Positions 63,840 through 64,000 of a DNA stretch of 64,000 nucleotides are shown here, piece by piece. The stretch is from Prescottella defluvii (GTDB taxonomy: Bacteria > Actinomycetota > Actinomycetes > Mycobacteriales > Mycobacteriaceae), in NCBI RefSeq assembly GCF_000738775.1, contig NZ_JPOC01000009.1, positions 62,001 through 126,000 of the forward strand. Reading direction: 5' to 3'. The translations under genes were made by a program, and so were the position numbers. The notes under the pieces were generated by a model. It was not told the DNA's origin and made no database searches. It saw only the letters and a program-made list of their open reading frames with translations. How positions within the stretch are numbered: the first letter of the stretch is position 1; each line of letters opens with the position of its first letter.

Positions 63840-64000
63840 TCAGGGTCGGTCGAGGCGGACCAGCAGGGCCACCGGGAGCCGCTCGAACACCCTCGTCAGC
63901 TGCGCGGTGCCGGCATACAGCTCGCCCGTGAGCCGGTCGAACCATTTCCCGTTCGGCAGCGCGACGCTGGAACTGCCCCAGCCGGTTTCGTTCAACCGCA
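63840..64000 (-). CDS. treY: Malto-oligosyltrehalose synthase, C-terminal end (truncated by window)
   Basis: The minus-strand frame ending at the TGA at 63840-63842 reads ETGWGSSSVALPNGKWFDRL then TGELYAGTAQLTRVFERLPV and ends LLVRLDRP. This matches the TreY C-terminal barrel end (LPxGxWxDxLTGxxxxG ... LPVALLVR). TreY isomerises the reducing-end glucose of maltodextrin to trehalose, for TreZ to release. The start is outside the window. Confidence 0.85.
   Translation of the reverse strand, partial: RLNETGWGSSSVALPNGKWFDRLTGELYAGTAQLTRVFERLPVALLVRLDRP

Noticed and set aside
1-64000. tRNA, rRNA, insertion sequence or integrase
   Set aside because: None seen on reading both strands; a covariance-model scan would be needed to exclude small RNAs fully.

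Overview
The window is high-GC actinobacterial DNA, most likely from Rhodococcus or a close relative in the Mycobacteriales. The evidence is a division cluster in the order murG-murC-ftsQ-ftsZ-pgeF-yggS-sepF-yggT-wag31, an MTB12-like antigen, an F420-type Ddn-family reductase, a mycofactocin-type SDR and a TreY/TreZ trehalose pathway. Genus is inferred from gene content and order, not from a marker gene.

Layout. 1-8641: end of the division/cell-wall cluster on the + strand, with many 4-base stop/start overlaps. 8650-12083: ileS behind a translational T-box riboswitch with an ultrashort stem I. 12131-16991: TetR regulator facing a PF10118-type hydrolase and membrane protein pair, then a DNA polymerase IV with an unusual tail and an MTB12-like lipoprotein. 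17071-26882: two lipoproteins (-), lspA, an RluD-type pseudouridine synthase, an alpha/beta hydrolase (-), rarD and dnaE1. 26952-32157, all -: a tiny secreted histidine/tryptophan-rich protein, an unrecognised two-gene membrane/coiled-coil cassette, an ABC exporter and a small membrane protein. 32310-38214: Ddn-like reductase, PoxB-type enzyme, ilvA, and a TetR/MFS efflux pair with two visible operators.

38857-52280 is a ten-gene, single-direction Wzx/Wzy-type exopolysaccharide locus: priming sugar-phosphate transferase, GT4-GT2 fusion, small-molecule kinase-like protein, flippase, polymerase/ligase, Wzz-like protein, LCP ligase, MurT-GatD fusion, GT4 and a secreted clan GH-A glycosidase. The MurT-GatD fusion keeps the Mur-ligase P-loop and zinc ribbon, but its glutaminase domain has Gly where the catalytic Cys belongs. 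This is the most unusual gene in the window and suggests a novel ligation or amidation step tied to polysaccharide assembly.

53084-59106 is a surface-adhesin locus: a 1578-residue LPVTG-anchored repeat protein, a terminator-like hairpin, an unannotated-looking 45-residue peptide with an excellent ribosome binding site, a class E-type sortase and a 50-residue single-span membrane peptide. 59127-64000 holds treZ and the end of treY on the minus strand, separated by a mycofactocin-type SDR, a TerD-vWA fusion and a + strand VOC protein. I saw no tRNA, rRNA, CRISPR array, insertion sequence or prophage.
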